This document shows positions 13,028-23,578 of a stretch of 64,000 nucleotides of DNA, piece by piece (within the stretch, counting starts at the first letter, position 1; every line of letters begins with the position of its first letter). The position numbers and the translations under genes are program-made. The DNA is from Enterobacter sp. RHBSTW-00175 (GTDB lineage Bacteria; Pseudomonadota; Gammaproteobacteria; Enterobacterales; Enterobacteriaceae), in contig NZ_CP055930.1 of assembly GCF_013927005.1 (NCBI RefSeq), forward strand, positions 558,001 to 622,000, in the 5' to 3' direction. Below the pieces are notes generated by a model. It searched no databases and had not been told where the DNA came from. It saw only the letters and a list, made by a program, of their open reading frames with translations.

Positions 13028-13723
13028 TCACATAAACTCGACAATATTATCGTCATTCGGCTTACCGCCGCTTAGCGCTTCATCGAAGTAGTGCTTCGGC
13101 ACGGTATAGCGCAAATGGTCAAGCGCAAACTGCATACTGCGATCGTCGATGGCGTGTCCCAGATCATCAACAATATCCAGCGTCACATCACCACCACCGC
13201 GAATCAGGGCTTCCTGAGCGGCAACCGCATGAGAAAGCTCAATCACCCGGTCTTCACCACCGTGAATAAGGTGGATGGTGGTCTGCGTGGTTGCACTTTG
13301 CGGTAAGGTGGCAAAGCGGCCGTTAAAGGCTATCACGCGGGATACCAGCCCGGGCTGCGCTTTGACGCTTTCAAGGGACATAATCGAGCCCTGGGAGAAA
13401 CCGATAAGCGCGGTGGCCTCCGCGCCCACACCGCTCTCTTGCTGCCAGTAGCGAACCGTTTCAATAAAGGTTGGCATAATGGCATCAATACGCGCCTGAC
13501 GATTCTCTTCGGTCACGCCCTGCACGGAAAACCACTGCCGTCCGTTCGGGCCGCACGGCTCTACTCCACCGACACTGACAATCATCGCGTCCGGGAAAAG
13601 CGGCGCGAACCAGCTGCCAATCTGACCCATATTGACGGCATTATCACCAACACCATGAAACAGAAGCAGTAACTGTTTAGCCGGTTTGTCAGGACGTTGA
13701 ACAACAAAATGGTCGTGTTTCAT
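13028..13723 (-). CDS. ypfH: YpfH esterase (alpha/beta hydrolase)
   Basis: Serine hydrolase of the carboxylesterase/phospholipase type. The nucleophile elbow is GFSQGS, an oxyanion region HGVGDN lies near the N-terminus, and late Asp and His residues lie in HGGEDRVI and DLGHAID. Length is 231 residues. The start at MKHDHFVVQRPDK has AAGGAG upstream; an in-frame start 20 codons earlier would overlap the ribosome binding site and is not conserved. K-12 YpfH has esterase activity on short acyl chains; its physiological substrate is unknown. It is downstream of tmcA, 73 bases apart. Confidence 0.92.
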   Translation of the reverse strand: MKHDHFVVQRPDKPAKQLLLLFHGVGDNAVNMGQIGSWFAPLFPDAMIVSVGGVEPCGPNGRQWFSVQGVTEENRQARIDAIMPTFIETVRYWQQESGVGAEATALIGFSQGSIMSLESVKAQPGLVSRVIAFNGRFATLPQSATTQTTIHLIHGGEDRVIELSHAVAAQEALIRGGGDVTLDIVDDLGHAIDDRSMQFALDHLRYTVPKHYFDEALSGGKPNDDNIVEFM

Positions 13724-13796
13724 GGCGGTCTCCTTAATTGATGACCTGGATTCTACGCCTCTCCGGGGTAATGACCATGCCACTTTACTGAAGAAG

Positions 13797-15797
13797 TCAT
13801 TGAAAAAATTGCCATTGCAAAATGTCGCGCTTCAGCCGCTGACAGCGGTCGGAGTCCAGATATTCCAGCATCTGCGCCGTTTCAGCACGAAGCATGACCA
13901 GCAGCGCTTTTCGCCCGCTGAGCGCCAGTTCAGCGCTGAGCGTTGTGTCATCCTTATACCCTTCGATTTTGCCGCGCAGTGCCGGGAGCGGAGCCTCCAC
14001 CGTCAGCAACAGACGCGTTAACGCGGCCACTGATGTGGAAAATGGTCGATGTGCAAAGGCGAACCCTGCCAGCTCAAGCCAGTCGTCATTATTAAGGGTA
14101 GCTTCCCAGCTATCTTCCACTGGGATCTTTTCTGCATTCCAGGCCGACAACACGCGCGCATCCCGGCAAAGCTGCTGGTGCGCCTGCGCGCAAAGCTGAT
14201 GCCCCGCATCACTTAGCGGCAGTAATGCCATCGCCGTATAACAGCCGCTGCTGGCCTCGCGATGGCTGCCCATTCGTACCAGTACAAAACCGCACTGCCG
14301 CCAGAAATGCCAAAGCTCATCGGTATAACCAAAACTCACCGACAGGTAATCCTGTTGCGCGTACTGTTTTGCGCTGTGAATGAGCGCATGTCCTGTACCT
14401 TCGCGCTGGCGAGCCGGATGGACGGCAATACGGGTGACTCTTCTGCCCGTGAGCGTGGCGGCCAGAGGAGAGCCCCCATGTGCGGCAAGAGACTGGGCGA
14501 CAAGGTTACCGCGTGGGCGACGATATCCCGCCCAGACGGCCTGGCTCAGCCCAGCCGTTAACCCGCCCTCTTCCACCAGCCACAGCGCCCCGGCGATGGC
14601 ATCATCGGTTTCTGCCACTGAAAAATGCTGGCCTGGCGCGTCCATCATGCGGCGTAAATCAAGCGGAGAGGTGCGGTAATGTGCCGCGCATAATAGCTCA
14701 TACACACTGGCGGTTAATTCCGGGTGGCTTTCCCACGCCTGAGGCTCTAACGCCCTGATGCGTATCTCGCCCTGGGGAATACAATCAATAAGCGCATCAT
14801 CAAACAGCAACGCTTTCGCGACGACTCGCTCCAGTGGGCAGCCTGCCTCCCAGCGGACCGGGGCGGATAACGTAAAGCGCTGCAACCCGCTAAACCGGGC
14901 GCAGAATTTCAGTAAAAAGCCCCTGCCCGTCCCTTCGTAGCCCTGAACGGTGGTGGTGAGCAATACACGGGGGAAACGTCTCACCAGCTTTTCAAGGAGT
15001 GGACCCGGGATGGCCGCTGCTTCATCAACGATCAGCCAGTCAGCCTGAACGCTGGACGCCAGCAGTGCATCCGGGGCCATAAAGCGATAATTTTCGCCGG
15101 CAAAACGGGCAATGACATCCGTTGCCCCTTTGGCTGGTGCGGTTACAACGGCGCTGCCATCAATGCTATTCAGAAGCATCCCCGCAAGGGCGGATTTCCC
15201 GCGCCCGCGCGCTGCCGTTACGGCAGCAACACCCTGTTGCATAGCCAGAAGCTGCGCAAGGATCGCAGCCTGTTCACGCTGCGGCTCTCCTTTAGCGGGC
15301 TGCCAGTCGTGCGACGGGGGAAGTGGCCTGAGATGCAATGGCGAGTGCTGCTGCCATAACACCACATCCGGGTCGGCCGCGATAACACGGCAAAAATGGT
15401 GAACAAAATGCGGAGTGGTAATAGGCTCTGCGCTGTCGCTCCAGCGCAGGGAATCGGTGTCAGGTTGATTAGCCCAGGTGGAAAGCGGAGGAAGAAGCAA
15501 TACCAGCAGGCTGCCGGCACGTAAGGTGCCACTCACTGCGGCAAAGGCCGAAACGTCAAAGCCACTGCGGGCATCAAAGATGGCATGAAGGAACTCACGC
15601 CCCAACAGCCCGCTTAACGCCTTGGGTGCGCTGTGTGGCTCAACGGGAGCGTGCTCCCCCACCCACAGCCAGTCTCCCCGCAGCTGTTCGCGTAAGGCCA
15701 GCGCCTGCTCCTTCGCCCAGCGTCTATCACCGCTCAATACCACCAGATGACGATGCCCTCTGCGCTGTAACTGGCCAGTCAGACGTTCAAAAGGCAT
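13797..15797 (-). CDS. tmcA: tRNA(Met) cytidine acetyltransferase TmcA
   Basis: Makes N4-acetylcytidine at the wobble base of elongator tRNA(Met), using acetyl-CoA and ATP. The DUF1726 domain is at about residues 1-170, followed by a helicase-like ATPase with Walker A AARGRGKSAL near residue 195 and Walker B WLIVDEAAAIP near 255. A GNAT acetyltransferase with the acetyl-CoA loop RQREGTGHAL and a C-terminal tRNA-binding part complete the protein. Length is 666 against 671 in K-12. The start ATG lies three bases after the stop of ypfJ, so the two genes are likely co-transcribed. Confidence 0.96.
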   Translation of the reverse strand: MPFERLTGQLQRRGHRHLVVLSGDRRWAKEQALALREQLRGDWLWVGEHAPVEPHSAPKALSGLLGREFLHAIFDARSGFDVSAFAAVSGTLRAGSLLVLLLPPLSTWANQPDTDSLRWSDSAEPITTPHFVHHFCRVIAADPDVVLWQQHSPLHLRPLPPSHDWQPAKGEPQREQAAILAQLLAMQQGVAAVTAARGRGKSALAGMLLNSIDGSAVVTAPAKGATDVIARFAGENYRFMAPDALLASSVQADWLIVDEAAAIPGPLLEKLVRRFPRVLLTTTVQGYEGTGRGFLLKFCARFSGLQRFTLSAPVRWEAGCPLERVVAKALLFDDALIDCIPQGEIRIRALEPQAWESHPELTASVYELLCAAHYRTSPLDLRRMMDAPGQHFSVAETDDAIAGALWLVEEGGLTAGLSQAVWAGYRRPRGNLVAQSLAAHGGSPLAATLTGRRVTRIAVHPARQREGTGHALIHSAKQYAQQDYLSVSFGYTDELWHFWRQCGFVLVRMGSHREASSGCYTAMALLPLSDAGHQLCAQAHQQLCRDARVLSAWNAEKIPVEDSWEATLNNDDWLELAGFAFAHRPFSTSVAALTRLLLTVEAPLPALRGKIEGYKDDTTLSAELALSGRKALLVMLRAETAQMLEYLDSDRCQRLKRDILQWQFFQ

Positions 15798-15800
15798 GTC

Positions 15801-16667
15801 TTACAGTGCTTTGCCGAAGGTGTTACATTGCGCTGGATCGCCGCTGGCGAAACCGCGTTTAAACCAGGTGTAGCGTTGTTCGGATGTTCCGTGCGTGAAG
15901 CTGTCCGGCACGACGCGGCCCTGGCTTTGCTGCTGGAGACGATCGTCACCAATAGCCTGCGCGGCGTTTAATGCCTCTTCCAAATCACCGGTTTCCAGCA
16001 CACCTTGCTGCTGCATACTGTGGCCCCAGACGCCCGCAAAGCAGTCTGCCTGCAGTTCCATACGGACGGAGAGACGGTTCACTTCTGCCTGAGAGGCATT
16101 TTGTTGCAGCTGGCGTACTTTCGGTTCAATTCCCAGCAATTTTTGCACGTGATGCCCCACTTCGTGAGCAATGACATAGCCCTGGGCAAAATCGCCATCC
16201 GCGCCCAGTTTGCGTTTCATGTCATCGTAGAAAGAGAGGTCAATATAGACGGTGCTATCAGCCGGGCAGTAGAAAGGCCCCATCACTGACTGGCCGGTGC
16301 CACATCCGGTGCGGGTCGCACCGCGGTACATCACCAGTTTTGGCTGTTGATAGGTTCGCCCCATCTTGTCGAAAAGCTGGCCCCAGGTATCTTCCGTAGT
16401 CGCCAGAATAACAGAGGTGAATTTAGCGGCTTCATCTTCATTCGGGCTGATGGAGCGCTGAGTTTGTTGCTGCTGTTGTAACGGTTCTCCGGTCATTAAA
16501 CCGGTTAGATCGACGCCGTAGTAGCCCGCGATCAGCACGATGACCAGCAAAATAATGCCGCCCTTCCCGCCCGGTAAACGGAAACCGGGGCCGCCCATCA
16601 TAGGGCCGCCGCCGCTGCTGCGCCTGTCTTCTACATTGTCACTTTCACGACGCCCTTGCCAGCGCAT
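15801..16667 (-). CDS. ypfJ: YpfJ, putative neutral zinc metallopeptidase
   Basis: Membrane-anchored zinc peptidase-like protein of the YpfJ/DUF2342-type neutral zinc family. It has a Gly-rich charged N-terminus and one transmembrane helix at about residues 37-56. A Gln-rich linker ([11 protein letters not shown]) leads to a catalytic domain with the HEVGH zinc motif at residues 168-172. A downstream Glu/Asp ligand region is at [13 protein letters not shown]. The catalytic domain would face the periplasm. Length is 288. It is followed by tmcA three bases later, as in K-12. Its substrate is unknown. Confidence 0.92.
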   Translation of the reverse strand: MRWQGRRESDNVEDRRSSGGGPMMGGPGFRLPGGKGGIILLVIVLIAGYYGVDLTGLMTGEPLQQQQQTQRSISPNEDEAAKFTSVILATTEDTWGQLFDKMGRTYQQPKLVMYRGATRTGCGTGQSVMGPFYCPADSTVYIDLSFYDDMKRKLGADGDFAQGYVIAHEVGHHVQKLLGIEPKVRQLQQNASQAEVNRLSVRMELQADCFAGVWGHSMQQQGVLETGDLEEALNAAQAIGDDRLQQQSQGRVVPDSFTHGTSEQRYTWFKRGFASGDPAQCNTFGKAL

Positions 16668-16750
16668 AACTACCTCGAACTATTCCATTAACAATAGATA
16701 TGATCGTAGGCGGTTAACGGCAAGATTACCATAGGAAACAAAGGTAAGAC

Positions 16751-16776
16751 GCCAAAGGATGCGTACATCCTTTGGC
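16751..16776 (-). terminator. Hairpin downstream of purC
   Basis: GCCAAAGGATG-CGTA-CATCCTTTGGC is a perfect 11-bp stem with a tetraloop, 12 bases after the purC stop. The T-run on the purC strand is short and interrupted, but the stem is strong. Confidence 0.75.
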
Positions 16777-16787
16777 AGAGGCTGGAC

Positions 16788-17501
16788 TTAGTCGAGCTTA
16801 ACGCCTAAGCGATGAGCAACCGCTTCATAGGCTTCAATCAGGCCACCCAGGCTCTGACGGAAACGGTCTTTGTCCATTTTATCCAGCGTTTCTTTGTCCC
16901 ACAGACGGCTGCCGTCTGGAGAGAACTCATCGCCGAGCACCACTTCACCTTTGAACAGACCGAATTCCAGTTTGAAGTCGACCAGGATCAGACCGGCATC
17001 ATCAAACAGTTTTTTCAGCACGTCGTTGGCTTTGTAGGTCAGCTCTTTCATGCGAGCCAGGTTCTCTTTGTTCACCCAGCCGAAGGTTTCGCAGTAAGAG
17101 TCGTTAACCATCGGGTCGTGCATTGCATCGTTTTTCAGGAACAGGTCAAACAACGGCGGGTTCAACTCGATACCTTCTTCAATGCCAAGACGCTTCACCA
17201 GGGAGCCCGCGGCACGGTTACGTACAACACACTCAACCGGAACCATATCCAGTTTTTTCACCAGACATTCCGTGTCGGACAGTAACGCTTCCATCTGAGT
17301 CGGAATGCCCGCTTCGGCCAGTTTGGTCATAATGAAATGGTTGAACTTGTTGTTTACCATGCCTTTACGGTCGAACTGCTCAATGCGCGCGCCATCCCCT
17401 GCTGACGTATCATTGCGGAATTCGAGCACCAACAGATCCGGGTTTTCCGTGCTGTATACGGTTTTCGCTTTGCCACGATACAACTCAGCTTGCTTCTGCA
17501 T
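16788..17501 (-). CDS. purC: SAICAR synthase PurC
   Basis: Phosphoribosylaminoimidazole-succinocarboxamide synthase joins CAIR and aspartate with ATP in de novo purine synthesis. The 237-residue product matches K-12 PurC throughout, including the GKAKTVY ATP-binding strand, the VRNRAAGSL segment, and LVDFKLEFG and [12 protein letters not shown] chose the start MQKQAELY to match K-12 with ATTACTCC (GGAGTAAT on the coding strand) upstream; a second ATG two codons earlier is possible. A PurR box lies about 50 bases upstream. Confidence 0.97.
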   Translation of the reverse strand: MQKQAELYRGKAKTVYSTENPDLLVLEFRNDTSAGDGARIEQFDRKGMVNNKFNHFIMTKLAEAGIPTQMEALLSDTECLVKKLDMVPVECVVRNRAAGSLVKRLGIEEGIELNPPLFDLFLKNDAMHDPMVNDSYCETFGWVNKENLARMKELTYKANDVLKKLFDDAGLILVDFKLEFGLFKGEVVLGDEFSPDGSRLWDKETLDKMDKDRFRQSLGGLIEAYEAVAHRLGVKLD

Positions 17502-17553
17502 CTTCATTACTCCTGGTGTGATGATTTGTGTTCAAAACTGGGGATATTATGCC

Positions 17554-17569
17554 ACGCACACGTTTGCGT
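17554..17569 (-). promoter_or_regulatory. PurR box in the purC promoter
   Basis: On the purC strand the bases read ACGCAAACGTGTGCGT, the full 16-bp PurR operator form known for pur genes. A -10-like CATAAT lies just downstream of it. Purine-dependent repression of purC by PurR is established in E. coli. Confidence 0.85.
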
Positions 17570-17579
17570 GGCACTAAAA

Positions 17580-17611
17580 TAAAAAGGGCTGGATTAACCA
17601 GCCCTCTTTTT
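17580..17611 (-). terminator. Terminator after bamC
   Basis: AGGGCTGG-ATTAA-CCAGCCCT with A- and T-runs on both sides sits directly at the bamC stop, before the purC promoter. It separates dapA-bamC from purC, although read-through would keep the known dapA-bamC-purC arrangement. Confidence 0.85.
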
Positions 17612-18645
17612 TATTTGCTGAATGCAGCCTGGAAGACCGCGACCAGCGCATCATTCTGCGACTGGGTCAGCGTGTGACCTTTCGGATCAATAAACTGCAA
17701 GCTACTGCGGTTATCGAGGTCGCCTACCTGAATTTTGTAGTCACCCGAGGCCAGATCTGGATCGTGTGCACCCAGTTCCTGCCATGCGCTATCAGACAGC
17801 GGCTTGTAGGTTGCCGTCATGCTACCCGTTGAACGGGTGCTGTCGGTCACTTTCATGCCCACTTTTTCAAGTGTTGCTGGCAGGCGCTGCCAGGTCTGGT
17901 TAAACGGTGCACGCACCACCAGCATTGGCAGACCGGTATCATCTGCGGCGCTTTGAACGTCGAAGGTTGCACCGTTGCGGCTCTGCGCAGCGTTTGCAGC
18001 GTCAGTCGCATTTTTGTCCAGCCCTGAAGCGATGACGTTCAGCATTTCAGTGCTGTAACGCTGCATTGAGGAAGGATCGGCAACCGGCTTACCAGCCTGC
18101 TCCAGGTTCAGCAGTTTAACGGTAACAGCCTGCTGGTAACCCTGAGGTTTAACGGAGACTTGATAACGACCACGGTACTGCTGATCTTCATCCAGGCGGT
18201 TCCAGTCAACCCAGTCAGTGGTTAACGTCTGGCTGGCGTCATCGCGTTTCGCAATCGTGTAGTTCTTCGACTGGATCACGCTAACAACCTGCGGCCACAA
18301 CGTATTGTTACGACTGTTTTCAACCATCAGAGAGGCCGTATCACCAGTAAACTGGGTACGCGCCCCATTCACCAGAGCCAGAGGCTGAGCTGGCGGACGA
18401 ATATCAAGCGCTTTACCAACCTGACCACTACCGTTGGTCACGGGGATATTATAATCGCCGTTCTGAATCGGCAGGATCATTCCCGCGGGTGCGTGAAGTT
18501 CAGCAAGCGGTGTCGCTTCCAGATAGGATTCATCACCGCTCACCTGGCGCTTGTAGCGTGAATCTGAGCTACAGGCAGCGAGCAGCATAACAAGCGAAAC
18601 ACTCGCAACCTTCGCCAGGCGCGACTTCTGTACTGAATAAGCCAT
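17611..18645 (-). CDS. bamC: BamC, outer-membrane assembly lipoprotein
   Basis: Lipoprotein subunit of the BAM complex that inserts beta-barrel proteins. The lipobox LLAAC puts the lipidated Cys at residue 25 when counted from MAYSVQKSR. The conserved unstructured segment after it ([20 protein letters not shown]) contacts BamD, and two helix-grip domains follow. Length is 344, as in K-12. An extra ATG directly before the chosen start gives one more residue. It lies 16 bases after dapA and the two are surely one operon. Confidence 0.96.
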   Translation of the reverse strand: MAYSVQKSRLAKVASVSLVMLLAACSSDSRYKRQVSGDESYLEATPLAELHAPAGMILPIQNGDYNIPVTNGSGQVGKALDIRPPAQPLALVNGARTQFTGDTASLMVENSRNNTLWPQVVSVIQSKNYTIAKRDDASQTLTTDWVDWNRLDEDQQYRGRYQVSVKPQGYQQAVTVKLLNLEQAGKPVADPSSMQRYSTEMLNVIASGLDKNATDAANAAQSRNGATFDVQSAADDTGLPMLVVRAPFNQTWQRLPATLEKVGMKVTDSTRSTGSMTATYKPLSDSAWQELGAHDPDLASGDYKIQVGDLDNRSSLQFIDPKGHTLTQSQNDALVAVFQAAFSK

Positions 18646-18661
18646 CAAATCTCCCTAAACT

Positions 18662-19540
18662 TTACAGCAAACCGGCATGTTTCAGCGCTGCTGCAACGAT
18701 TTCACGACCGTGGTCGGTAATCGGTGTCATTGGCAGACGCAACGTGTCGGTTGCTACAAGTCCCAATTCCTTACAAGCCCATTTCACTGGGATCGGATTG
18801 GGTTCGACAAATAATTTATTGTGCAACGGCATCAGACGCTGGTTAATCACGCGAGCTTCATCGAAATGACCGGCCGCAGCCAGTTTGCACATTTCAGCCA
18901 TATCACGTGCCGCAACGTTAGAGGTTACGGAAATCACGCCATGACCACCCAGCTGCATAAAGTCCAGCGCGGTCGCATCATCACCGCTCAGCAGGATAAA
19001 GTCATCTGAAACCAGCTCTTTGATCTGGTGAACGCGACTTAAGTTCCCGGTCGCTTCTTTAATCCCGATAATATTTTTTACTTTCGAGAGGCGGCCAACT
19101 GTTTCCGGCAGCATATCGCACCCGGTACGGGACGGCACATTATACAGAATTTGTGGCAAGTCAGTATGTTCAGCGATGGCTTTGAAATGCTGGAACAAAC
19201 CTTCCTGAGTAGGACGGTTGTAATATGGCGTTACCGTCAGACAGCCAACAATGCCGCTGTCGTTAAAACGTTTGGTCAGGCTGATAGCTTCTGCGGTTGC
19301 ATTAGCGCCCGTTCCTGCGATGACCGGAATACGTCCATCGGCCAGCTCCAAGGTCAGCATAACCACATCGCCGTGCTCTTCATGGCTCAGCGTTGCAGAT
19401 TCACCGGTAGTCCCTACCGAAACGATCGCCGAGGTTCCATTGGCGACATGGTAATCAATGAGCTTCTTCATGCTTGACCGGCAGACATTACCTTTTTCAT
19501 CCATCGGTGTAACAAGCGCGACAATACTTCCCGTGAACAT
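18662..19540 (-). CDS. dapA: 4-hydroxy-tetrahydrodipicolinate synthase DapA
   Basis: TIM-barrel class I aldolase that condenses pyruvate with aspartate semialdehyde, the first step unique to lysine and diaminopimelate. The Schiff-base Lys161 is in IIGIKEATG, Tyr133 and Arg138 are in LYNVPSRTG, and the Thr pair is in VGTTGES. Length is 292, as in K-12. It is divergent from gcvR with about 145 bases between them, and is followed by bamC after 16 bases. Confidence 0.97.
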   Translation of the reverse strand: MFTGSIVALVTPMDEKGNVCRSSMKKLIDYHVANGTSAIVSVGTTGESATLSHEEHGDVVMLTLELADGRIPVIAGTGANATAEAISLTKRFNDSGIVGCLTVTPYYNRPTQEGLFQHFKAIAEHTDLPQILYNVPSRTGCDMLPETVGRLSKVKNIIGIKEATGNLSRVHQIKELVSDDFILLSGDDATALDFMQLGGHGVISVTSNVAARDMAEMCKLAAAGHFDEARVINQRLMPLHNKLFVEPNPIPVKWACKELGLVATDTLRLPMTPITDHGREIVAAALKHAGLL

Positions 19541-19685
19541 GGGCCATCCTCTGTGCGAACAAGAGCCTCAATGTTACGTTTGGAACTGTAATAAAAGCAA
19601 GCGACCTGAGGCTCTCAGGCGGTTGTATGCATGTTTTTTTTATGCTTTCCTTAGGAAGACTTAACCAAGCAAAGGAAGAACGGGT

Positions 19686-20255
19686 TTGACAACCTCATCA
19701 CAACATTACCTGGTTATCACTGCGCTGGGTGCTGACAGGCCGGGTATCGTGAACACCATCACCCGCCACGTAAGCAGCTGCGGCTGTAATATCGAAGACA
19801 GCCGCCTGGCGATGCTGGGCGAAGAGTTCACATTTATTATGTTGCTTTCAGGGACATGGAACGCCATCACGTTAATTGAATCGACCCTGCCCCTAAAAGG
19901 CGCGGAGCTGGATTTATTGATCGTGATGAAACGCACCACGGCACGCCCGCGTCCTGCTATGCCTGCGACCGTGTGGGTGCAGGTTGAAGTACCTGACTCA
20001 CCACATCTTATTGAACGCTTTACCGCGCTTTTTGACAGCCATCAGATGAACATTGCTGAGCTGGTTTCCCGTACCCAGACCGGCGATGACAGCGCCCTTC
20101 CAATGCTGTTTATTCAGATTACGGCGCACAGCCCTGCCTCGCAGGATGCGTCAAATATTGAGCAAGCGTTTAAAGCCCTCTGTACAGAATTACACGCGCA
20201 AGGCAGTATAAGCGTCGTCAATTATTCGCAGCATGAACAAGATGGAGTTGATTAA
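19686..20255 (+). CDS. gcvR: GcvR, regulator of the glycine cleavage system
   Basis: Binds GcvA and blocks activation of gcvTHP when glycine is scarce. Two ACT domains are visible, the first starting VITALGADRPGIVNTITRHV and the second VEVPDSPHLIERFTALF. The start is TTG with AAAGGAAG nine bases upstream, as in K-12 where gcvR also starts with TTG; no ATG or GTG fits the conserved N-terminus. Length is 189 against 190. The stop overlaps the bcp start as TAATG, so the two are translationally coupled. Confidence 0.94.
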   Translation: MTTSSQHYLVITALGADRPGIVNTITRHVSSCGCNIEDSRLAMLGEEFTFIMLLSGTWNAITLIESTLPLKGAELDLLIVMKRTTARPRPAMPATVWVQVEVPDSPHLIERFTALFDSHQMNIAELVSRTQTGDDSALPMLFIQITAHSPASQDASNIEQAFKALCTELHAQGSISVVNYSQHEQDGVD

Positions 20256-20725
20256 TGAATCCACTGAAAGCCGGTGACATCGCACCGAAATTTAGCCTGC
20301 CGGATCAAGACGGCGAGCAAGTAAATTTAACCGACTTCCAGGGACAGCGTGTTCTGGTCTATTTCTACCCGAAAGCCATGACGCCGGGCTGTACCGTACA
20401 GGCCTGCGGTTTGCGTGACAACATGGACGAGTTGAAAAAAGTCGGTGTGGAAGTGCTGGGGATCAGCACCGATAAACCAGAAAAACTGTCACGTTTTGCT
20501 GAGAAGGAGCTGCTGAACTTCACGCTGCTTTCCGACGAAGAGCACCAGGTGTGCGAGCAGTTTGGTGTCTGGGGCGAGAAAACCTTTATGGGGAAAACCT
20601 ACGACGGTATTCATCGCATCAGCTTCCTGATCGACGCTGACGGTAAAGTTGAGCATGTATTTGATGACTTCAAAACCAGCAATCACCACGACGTGGTGTT
20701 GAACTGGCTGAAAGAGAACGCCTGA
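20255..20725 (+). CDS. bcp: Thioredoxin-dependent thiol peroxidase Bcp
   Basis: Peroxiredoxin Q that reduces hydrogen peroxide and organic peroxides in the cytoplasm with thioredoxin. The peroxidatic Cys46 is in TPGCTVQAC with the partner Cys51, the usual pair for E. coli Bcp. Length is 156, as in K-12. It overlaps gcvR by one base. In K-12 the hyf hydrogenase-4 operon follows; here a REP element and perM come next. Confidence 0.96.
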   Translation: MNPLKAGDIAPKFSLPDQDGEQVNLTDFQGQRVLVYFYPKAMTPGCTVQACGLRDNMDELKKVGVEVLGISTDKPEKLSRFAEKELLNFTLLSDEEHQVCEQFGVWGEKTFMGKTYDGIHRISFLIDADGKVEHVFDDFKTSNHHDVVLNWLKENA

Positions 20726-20734
20726 GACTTTTGT

Positions 20735-20808
20735 GCCGGGTGGCGCTGCGCTTACTCGGCCTACATTCCATGTGTAGGTCGGGTAAGGCGAAGCCGCCAC
20801 CCGACAAA
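20735..20808. repeat. REP/BIME element between bcp and perM
   Basis: Two inverted REP-like units (GTGCCGGGTGGCGCTGCGC and the partner ending GCGAAGCCGCCACCCGAC) flank CTACA..TGTAG. This is the usual enterobacterial BIME layout. It lies between the convergent genes bcp and perM and probably acts as a transcription or mRNA end. Confidence 0.85.
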
Positions 20809-20810
20809 AC

Positions 20811-21875
20811 CTACTTCTCTTCCACCGCCGGCACATCCGGCCATGCGTGAACCACCGCCTTAATCAGCGTCGCCAGCGGAATGGCAAAAAACACGCCCCA
20901 GAATCCCCACAGCCCGCCAAAAATCACCACCGATAAGATAATCACCAGCGGATGCAGGTTCACGGCCTCAGAGAACAGCACCGGCACCAGCAGATTACCA
21001 TCCAGCCCCTGAATGATCAGGTACACCGCGAAACAGCTCCAGAACTCCGTGCCCAGACCAAACTGGAACAGCGCAACGCCCACCACCGGGATCGTCACCA
21101 CAAAAGCGCCGATATACGGGATGAGCACCGAAAACCCTACCAGCACCGCCAACAGCAGCGAGTAGTTAAGGCCGAAGATCAGGAAGCCAATCCAGGTCGC
21201 CACACCCACCACAATCATCTCCAGCACTTTGCCGCGAATGTAGTTGGTGATTTGCTGATTCATCTCTTCCCAGACCTGCCCGGCCAGACCGCGATTGCGC
21301 GGAAGAATGCGCCGCACCGCATTCAGCATCTGCTCTTTATCTTTGACCAGGAAGAAAACCATTAACGGAACCAGCACCAGATACACCGCCAGCGTCAGCA
21401 GCCCGACCAGAGACGCCAGGGAATATTTCACTACGGAATCCCCCATCGTCATTATCCGGGCGCGCATATTTTCGGCCATCGCATCGATAATCCCGGCGTC
21501 CATCAACGCGGGATAACGACGCGGTAGCGTGGCGGCAAAATCGGAGAGTTTATTCAACATGCCGGGCATATCACGGATAAGGTTAATGCCCTGCTGCCAG
21601 GCAACCGGCATCACCACAAAAGACATCAGCAACAGAATACCGACAAACAGCACCAGCACGATGCTGGTCGCCCAGCGACGTGAGCAGCCGATATTTTCCA
21701 GGCGCACCGTTGGCCACTCCAGCAAATACGCCAGAACGATGGCCACCAGCAGCGGAGCCAGCAGGCCGCTAAAGAAGAACAGAATACCGAATCCGGCAAC
21801 CAGAATGACGAGCAAAGCAATGGCTTCCGGGTCGCTAAAACGACGCCGGTACCACTGCATTAACATTTCGAGCAT
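20811..21875 (-). CDS. perM: PerM, AI-2E family membrane transporter
   Basis: Polytopic inner-membrane protein of the AI-2E/UPF0118 family with about eight transmembrane helices (for example AIALLVILVAGFGILFFFSG and the C-terminal LVIILSVVIFGGLWGFWGVF). Length is 354 against 353 in K-12 PerM, described as a putative permease. The substrate is unproven. It is divergent from bepA, a known K-12 neighbour. Confidence 0.92.
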   Translation of the reverse strand: MLEMLMQWYRRRFSDPEAIALLVILVAGFGILFFFSGLLAPLLVAIVLAYLLEWPTVRLENIGCSRRWATSIVLVLFVGILLLMSFVVMPVAWQQGINLIRDMPGMLNKLSDFAATLPRRYPALMDAGIIDAMAENMRARIMTMGDSVVKYSLASLVGLLTLAVYLVLVPLMVFFLVKDKEQMLNAVRRILPRNRGLAGQVWEEMNQQITNYIRGKVLEMIVVGVATWIGFLIFGLNYSLLLAVLVGFSVLIPYIGAFVVTIPVVGVALFQFGLGTEFWSCFAVYLIIQGLDGNLLVPVLFSEAVNLHPLVIILSVVIFGGLWGFWGVFFAIPLATLIKAVVHAWPDVPAVEEK

Positions 21876-22096
21876 ACAACCCTTCCCTGAATCGAATGGC
21901 GGGAGTGAGAATGTGAATTGTATCTAACTGTCACAAAAAAGACTTTCGCTTTTTGTATCACGGTAACGATCCGCAAAAGCCTGATGAATGGGATTTTCTT
22001 CACGCTGCAACACGGCTACACTCGCAGGGCAGTGGTGATGAACGAAGTACGGGTTCGTCGGTCAAATTAGCACACCCAAAATACAGGACAGTGGTT

Positions 22097-23560
22097 ATGT
22101 TCAGGCAGTTGAGAAAAACACTGGTTGCGACACTTATCGCCGCACTGACAGTCGGTCAGGTCATGCCTGCTTTTGCTGACTCTGCCGATACTTTGCCGGA
22201 TATGGGCACCTCAGCAGGAAGCACGCTCTCCATTGGACAGGAGATGCAAATGGGTGATTACTACGTTCGCCAGTTGCGTGGCAGTGCTCCGCTCATTAAT
22301 GACCCGCTGCTGGTGCAATACATCAACGGCCTGGGGATGCGCCTTGTCGCGCACGCCAACTCGGTGAAAACCCCGTTCCACTTCTATTTAATTAATAACG
22401 ACGAAATCAACGCCTTCGCCTTCTTCGGCGGCAACGTGGTGCTGCATTCGGCGTTATTCCGCTACTCCGATAACGAAAGCCAGCTCGCTTCAGTAATGGC
22501 GCACGAAATCTCCCACGTAACGCAGCGCCACCTGGCGCGCGCGATGGAAGACCAGAAACGTAATGCCCCACTCACCTGGGTTGGCGCACTGGGCTCTATT
22601 TTGCTGGCAATGGCCAGCCCGCAGGCCGGGATGGCAGCGTTAACCGGTACGCTGGCCGGCACGCGCCAGGGCATGATCAGTTTTACTCAGCAGAATGAAC
22701 AAGAAGCGGACCGAATCGGTATTCAGGTGTTGCAACGTGCAGGCTTCGATCCCCAGGCCATGCCAACCTTCCTGGAAAAACTGCTCGATCAGGCACGCTA
22801 TTCAACACGCCCACCTGAAATCTTACTGACTCACCCCCTGCCGGAAAGCCGCCTGTCAGATGCGCGTAACCGTGCCAACCAGATGCGTCCGGTGGTAGTG
22901 CAGTCGTCGCAGGATTTCTACATGGCGAAAATCAGAACGCTGGGGATGTACAAATCCGGGCGTAATATGCTTACCAGCGATCTGCTGGATGCGCTGGCCA
23001 AAGGCAACGTCCGCGAGAAAAACGCGGCGCAGTATGGCCAGGCGTTGCAGGCGATGGAAGCCGACAAATATGATGAGGCGCGCAAAGCACTGCAACCTCT
23101 TCTGTCGGCAGACCCGAATAATGCGTGGTATCTCGACCTTGCCACCGATATCGACCTGGGGCAGAAGAAAGCCACCGATGCCATTAATCGCCTGAAGGGC
23201 GCAAAAGATGTGCGTACCAACCCGGTACTGCAATTAAACCTGGCGAATGCTTACTTACAGGGTGGCCAGCCAAACGAAGCAGCAAACATTCTTAACCGCT
23301 ACACCTTTAATAATAAAGACGACCAGAACGGCTGGGATTTACTGGCACAAGCGGAAGCACAGCTGGGCAACCGCGATCAGGAGCTGGCTGCGCGTGCTGA
23401 AGGTTTTGCACTGGTCGGCCGTCTCGATCAGGCTATTTCGCTGTTAAGCAATGCTAGCTCGCAGGTTAAGCTCGGCAGCCTGCAACAGGCTCGCTACGAT
23501 GCCCGAATCGATCAGCTGCGCGGTTTGCAGCAGCGCTTCAAGCCGTATGAAAAGATGTAA
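22097..23560 (+). CDS. bepA: BepA, beta-barrel assembly-enhancing protease
   Basis: Periplasmic M48 zinc protease and chaperone that helps LptD mature and degrades stalled forms. The signal peptide is residues 1-27 (cut after AFA, before DSADTL). The zinc motif HEISH lies near residue 136 with a downstream Glu in NEQEADRIG, and C-terminal TPR repeats occupy about 310-480. The length of 487 equals K-12. The start at [13 protein letters not shown] follows the signal-peptide alignment; the frame runs open 48 codons further upstream without conservation. yfgD follows after 18 bases. Confidence 0.95.
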   Translation: MFRQLRKTLVATLIAALTVGQVMPAFADSADTLPDMGTSAGSTLSIGQEMQMGDYYVRQLRGSAPLINDPLLVQYINGLGMRLVAHANSVKTPFHFYLINNDEINAFAFFGGNVVLHSALFRYSDNESQLASVMAHEISHVTQRHLARAMEDQKRNAPLTWVGALGSILLAMASPQAGMAALTGTLAGTRQGMISFTQQNEQEADRIGIQVLQRAGFDPQAMPTFLEKLLDQARYSTRPPEILLTHPLPESRLSDARNRANQMRPVVVQSSQDFYMAKIRTLGMYKSGRNMLTSDLLDALAKGNVREKNAAQYGQALQAMEADKYDEARKALQPLLSADPNNAWYLDLATDIDLGQKKATDAINRLKGAKDVRTNPVLQLNLANAYLQGGQPNEAANILNRYTFNNKDDQNGWDLLAQAEAQLGNRDQELAARAEGFALVGRLDQAISLLSNASSQVKLGSLQQARYDARIDQLRGLQQRFKPYEKM

Positions 23561-23578
23561 TAAAGGAGAGATCAGGTC